Assembly: GCA_944386565.1 (NCBI GenBank)
Contig: CALXBO010000078.1
Location: 1 to 33,561, forward strand
Origin: an uncultured Ruthenibacterium sp.
GTDB taxonomy: Bacteria; Bacillota; Clostridia; Oscillospirales; Ruminococcaceae
Direction: 5' to 3'
Length of the DNA stretch: 33,561 nucleotides
Made by a program: the position numbers and the translations under genes. This document shows positions 31,465 through 33,561 of this stretch, piece by piece. Under the pieces are notes generated by a model. That model was not told where the DNA came from, searched no databases, and was given only the letters and a program-made list of their open reading frames with translations. Each line of letters begins with the position of its first letter. Within the stretch, counting starts at the first letter, position 1.

Positions 31465-33159
31465 ATGAGTGTTTTAATCGACGACAGTATCACAATCTAT
31501 GAGGCGCTTGAGAATATCAAAAACGGAAAATATGTTATGCCTGCATTTCAAAGGCAGTATGTTTGGAGCATGGAGCAGATAGAAAAACTCTGGGATTCTA
31601 TCCTGCTTGATTATCCGATTGCGACCTTTTTGTTTTGGCATGTGGATGACGACAATGTGAGTTGGGATACATATTTCTGCAATTTTTTGTCGGAAGTCAC
31701 TTTCGACAGCAGAAAACAGGCCGATAGCGTGAACTACGAATTGAGCAGTATCAATGTAAATTTGACCGACACAGCTGTTCTGGATGGCCAGCAGCGGCTG
31801 ACATCGCTGTTTTTATCGCTTTACGGTCAGGCGTATATCCGGCAGAAACACGCAAGAAAGAAGATAGCCGGAGGCACCGTAGTCAAACTTCTCATCGAGC
31901 TGAATAAAAACAGACTGGCTGTGGATGAAGAAGAGTACAACAGCAAGAAATTTGATATCCGGTTTGCCGAAAGAATTGGAAAATTGAGCCCGACCCAATT
32001 TGAAGTCAAAAACATTTTAGACCCGCAATTCCGAGAGGACAGCACAAGGGAACAGGCCATCGAAAAAGCAATCGTCAATGTGCCGCCGGAAAGCAAAGAG
32101 TATGCACGCGGCATACTGAACCAGTTATACCGTAAAATTTTTGTAGAAAAACTGATTCGCTATACAAAGATTAAAGATATGAAACAAGACGATGCGTTGG
32201 AGATGTTTGTCCGCTTTAACAGCGGCGGCAAAGCATTGAAAAAGCACGAGATCACCATGTCGATTTTGGAAGCCTACTGGCCAAGTGCAAAGACTGAATT
32301 CGGAAAGGTTCTGGAAGGTCCTTATGCCGGGTTTGGAACGGATTTTATTGTACGGGCCGCCCTCATGCTGTACGGTGACGTTGTGAAATCCAACATCAAC
32401 AAACAGATAGCGGAAGATTTAAAGAATCACTGGCAGGAATTTAAAAAGGCGCTCCGAAACCTGGAAACTGTGTTAAAGAGCATGAAAATCGAGGTCAGCC
32501 GCTTTGCCAACAGCTGGAACGTGTTGTTGCCTATCATTTATTTCATATACTACAACCCGGAATATGAAAAGAATCTGGAAGGCATCCGGGCCTATTTAGT
32601 CCGGGCGGTATTGTTCACCTATTTCCAATCCGGCACCACCAGTAAATTGCAGCAGATGAAGAGTAGTATCAACAGCTACAACTACGAAATAACTGTTGAT
32701 ATGATGGAGAATCAAATAAGCGACCTCCGTGTGACCGATGGGAAAATAGACGATATCCTCAATGCCGAAAAAGGAAGCCGTGTGGCAGGAGAGGTATTGT
32801 ATTTCCTGGGATTAGATTGGATCAATAAAAATTACAAATACGAACAGGATCATTTACATCCCGATGAAAGATTCAACAGAACAAATCCGGTTTCTGTCCC
32901 GATGGAAGAGTGGAACAAATGGAGAAGCAATCGCAACCGTCTGCCCAATCTGCATCTTCTTGAAGGCAGGCAAAATGCCAGCAAAAATGACATGCGGCTT
33001 GTGGATTACTACAACGATATGAATGATGAGCAAAAGGCTGTGTTCCGCAAAGAGGCGCTTATTCCTGACGGCGTTTCGCTTGAACTGGAACATTTTGGAG
33101 AATTTTATGAAAAGCGTAAGGCCCTACTAATGGATAAGATTCGGCAGTTACTTGGCTAA
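31465..33159 (+). CDS. DUF262/DUF1524 (GmrSD-like) protein, probable phage defence nuclease
   Basis: 564 residues. The N-terminal DUF262 (GmrS-like, ParB-related NTPase) domain has MPAFQRQYVWSMEQIEKLWD near residue 28, YPIATFLFWHVDD and the key motif TAVLDGQQRLTSL near 105. The central part is helical (FVRFNSGGKALKKHEITMSI near 240). The C-terminus looks like a DUF1524 HNH nuclease: EQDHLHPDERF near 458 and RNRLPNLHLLEGRQNASKND near 490. Proteins of this layout include GmrSD and BrxU, type IV restriction enzymes that cut modified phage DNA. That role is inferred here. A GAGAGG site precedes ATG 31465. Its codons favour A/T (many AAA, AAT, TAT), unlike the genes to the left, and it lies just behind ssrA, so it was probably acquired by transfer. 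Confidence 0.88.
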   Translation: MSVLIDDSITIYEALENIKNGKYVMPAFQRQYVWSMEQIEKLWDSILLDYPIATFLFWHVDDDNVSWDTYFCNFLSEVTFDSRKQADSVNYELSSINVNLTDTAVLDGQQRLTSLFLSLYGQAYIRQKHARKKIAGGTVVKLLIELNKNRLAVDEEEYNSKKFDIRFAERIGKLSPTQFEVKNILDPQFREDSTREQAIEKAIVNVPPESKEYARGILNQLYRKIFVEKLIRYTKIKDMKQDDALEMFVRFNSGGKALKKHEITMSILEAYWPSAKTEFGKVLEGPYAGFGTDFIVRAALMLYGDVVKSNINKQIAEDLKNHWQEFKKALRNLETVLKSMKIEVSRFANSWNVLLPIIYFIYYNPEYEKNLEGIRAYLVRAVLFTYFQSGTTSKLQQMKSSINSYNYEITVDMMENQISDLRVTDGKIDDILNAEKGSRVAGEVLYFLGLDWINKNYKYEQDHLHPDERFNRTNPVSVPMEEWNKWRSNRNRLPNLHLLEGRQNASKNDMRLVDYYNDMNDEQKAVFRKEALIPDGVSLELEHFGEFYEKRKALLMDKIRQLLG

Positions 33160-33199
33160 TTGTTTGTACTCGTGTCAGGCACAATACGAACGGCTTCTT

Positions 33200-33265
33200 A
33201 AAAGGAGTGCCCACTGGCAATCCAGATAAACAAACTTAGCGCGTTGAAAAGGAGCTGGCAATCCA
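33200..33265 (+). repeat. Imperfect direct repeat around CTGGCAATCCA
   Basis: AAAAGGAG followed by CTGGCAATCCA occurs at 33200-33224 (with 6 extra bases between the words) and at 33247-33265 (without them). The second copy is also the left arm of the inverted repeat at 33245-33288. Confidence 0.7.
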
Positions 33266-33288
33266 CATGGATTGCCAGCTCCTTTTCA
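33245..33288. terminator. Perfect 21-bp inverted repeat, probable bidirectional terminator
   Basis: 33245-33265 pairs with 33268-33288 (only CA between). The outer pairs are A/T-rich (TGAAAA/TTTTCA), so a short U run arises in both directions. It starts at the stop codon of the leftward partial gene and would also end the rightward DUF262 transcript. Confidence 0.75.
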
Positions 33289-33561
33289 TTCTCCGCAAAT
33301 CCCCTCAATCACCGCCTCCTGCCCGATCATCCAGCTAATGAACTGGGTGGCGGGCAGTTTTTTCTCCTTAACCTGCTGCTTACGGAGCAGCGCTTCCTTA
33401 CGAAACTCCTTCAATGCGGCCTGCGCCCGCCCGATCTGTTCGGGCGGTGCGCCGGCTTTTTTTAGTTTGGTGATGCGGTTGTACCAGAACATGTACTCCC
33501 GGTCGTAGGCCTGCTCGTAGTCCTTGCCCTTGGCCCGGCCGTCGAACTGGCGCTTGGCGGC
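33286..33561 (-). CDS. C-terminal part of an unrecognised protein, cut by the window edge
   Basis: A leftward frame is open from the last base of the window to a TGA at 33286-33288, giving 91 residues. An internal ATG at 33492 is in frame, but the codons before it (encoding AAKRQFDGRAKGKDYEQAYDR) continue without a break and look coding, so the gene probably starts outside. It is helical and highly charged (ITKLKKAGAPPEQIGRAQA, EFRKEALLRKQQVKEKKLP). Nearly every third codon base is G or C, in sharp contrast with the neighbouring DUF262 gene. This mix of compositions suggests a mobile element or island. I do not recognise the family. Confidence 0.65.
   Translation of the reverse strand, partial: AAKRQFDGRAKGKDYEQAYDREYMFWYNRITKLKKAGAPPEQIGRAQAALKEFRKEALLRKQQVKEKKLPATQFISWMIGQEAVIEGICGE

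Noticed and set aside
1..33561. CRISPR arrays, rRNA and tRNA genes
   Set aside because: I saw no regularly spaced repeats and no tRNA-like or rRNA-like sequence apart from the tRNA-like ends of tmRNA.
31279..33561. Second copy of the ssrA 3' end marking an island boundary
   Set aside because: Only a 7-base match (CAGCTCC, near 33276) is present in the window, which is not significant; any true boundary lies outside.

Overview
The window looks like chromosomal DNA of an anaerobic, probably spore-forming clostridium, most likely of the Oscillospiraceae/Ruminococcaceae type. It has moderately high GC, strong Shine-Dalgarno (SD) sites and sigma-A type promoters (TTGNNN-17-TATAAT). It carries a small SRP RNA next to dnaX-ebfC-recR, ThyX instead of ThyA, a sodium-pumping decarboxylase beta/gamma pair, a PduL phosphotransacylase and two small CotF-like proteins. 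Nothing fixes the species.

Layout. Positions 1-380 hold a possible partial reading frame and two hairpins. A leftward pyk-luxS operon (384-2610) is divergent from deoB (2754-3926). These are followed by a ydcF-like gene and by a three-gene export-type operon (4900-8715) of ABC ATPase, secreted Ig/CARDB-like membrane-anchored protein and MacB-like permease. A leftward operon matE-nadE-M42 peptidase (8778-13212) follows, then the CotF-like pair (13355-13752) and a leftward oadG-oadB pair (13805-15427). A rightward operon pcrA-thyX-tmk-mltG-U32 peptidase occupies 15725-22530. A leftward DNA-repair-flavoured block (22549-26721) holds a RecB-like nuclease fused to an XPD/DinG helicase, a PRK06851-like protein whose two P-loops are both degenerate, and a family 4 uracil-DNA glycosylase. 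The rightward genes pduL, ffs, dnaX, ebfC, recR, smpB and ssrA fill 26824-31278.

Downstream of ssrA, a known type of integration site, the character changes. There are nested inverted repeats, an A+T-richer DUF262/DUF1524 (GmrSD-like) defence gene with its own promoter and an operator-like palindrome, and the GC3-rich end of an unrecognised gene on the opposite strand. This is the most accessory-looking part of the window.

Functionally, thyX and tmk make dTTP next to the repair helicase pcrA. SmpB and tmRNA rescue stalled ribosomes. OadB/OadG and PduL fit fermentation with sodium-based energy conservation. The observations most worth checking are: smpB has a perfect SD but only an ACG codon where a start is expected; the nuclease-helicase fusion lies beside a P-loop-dead PRK06851 homologue; an ABC operon has an Ig/CARDB protein in place of a MacA adaptor; and a defence gene is embedded in repeats at the 3' end of ssrA.
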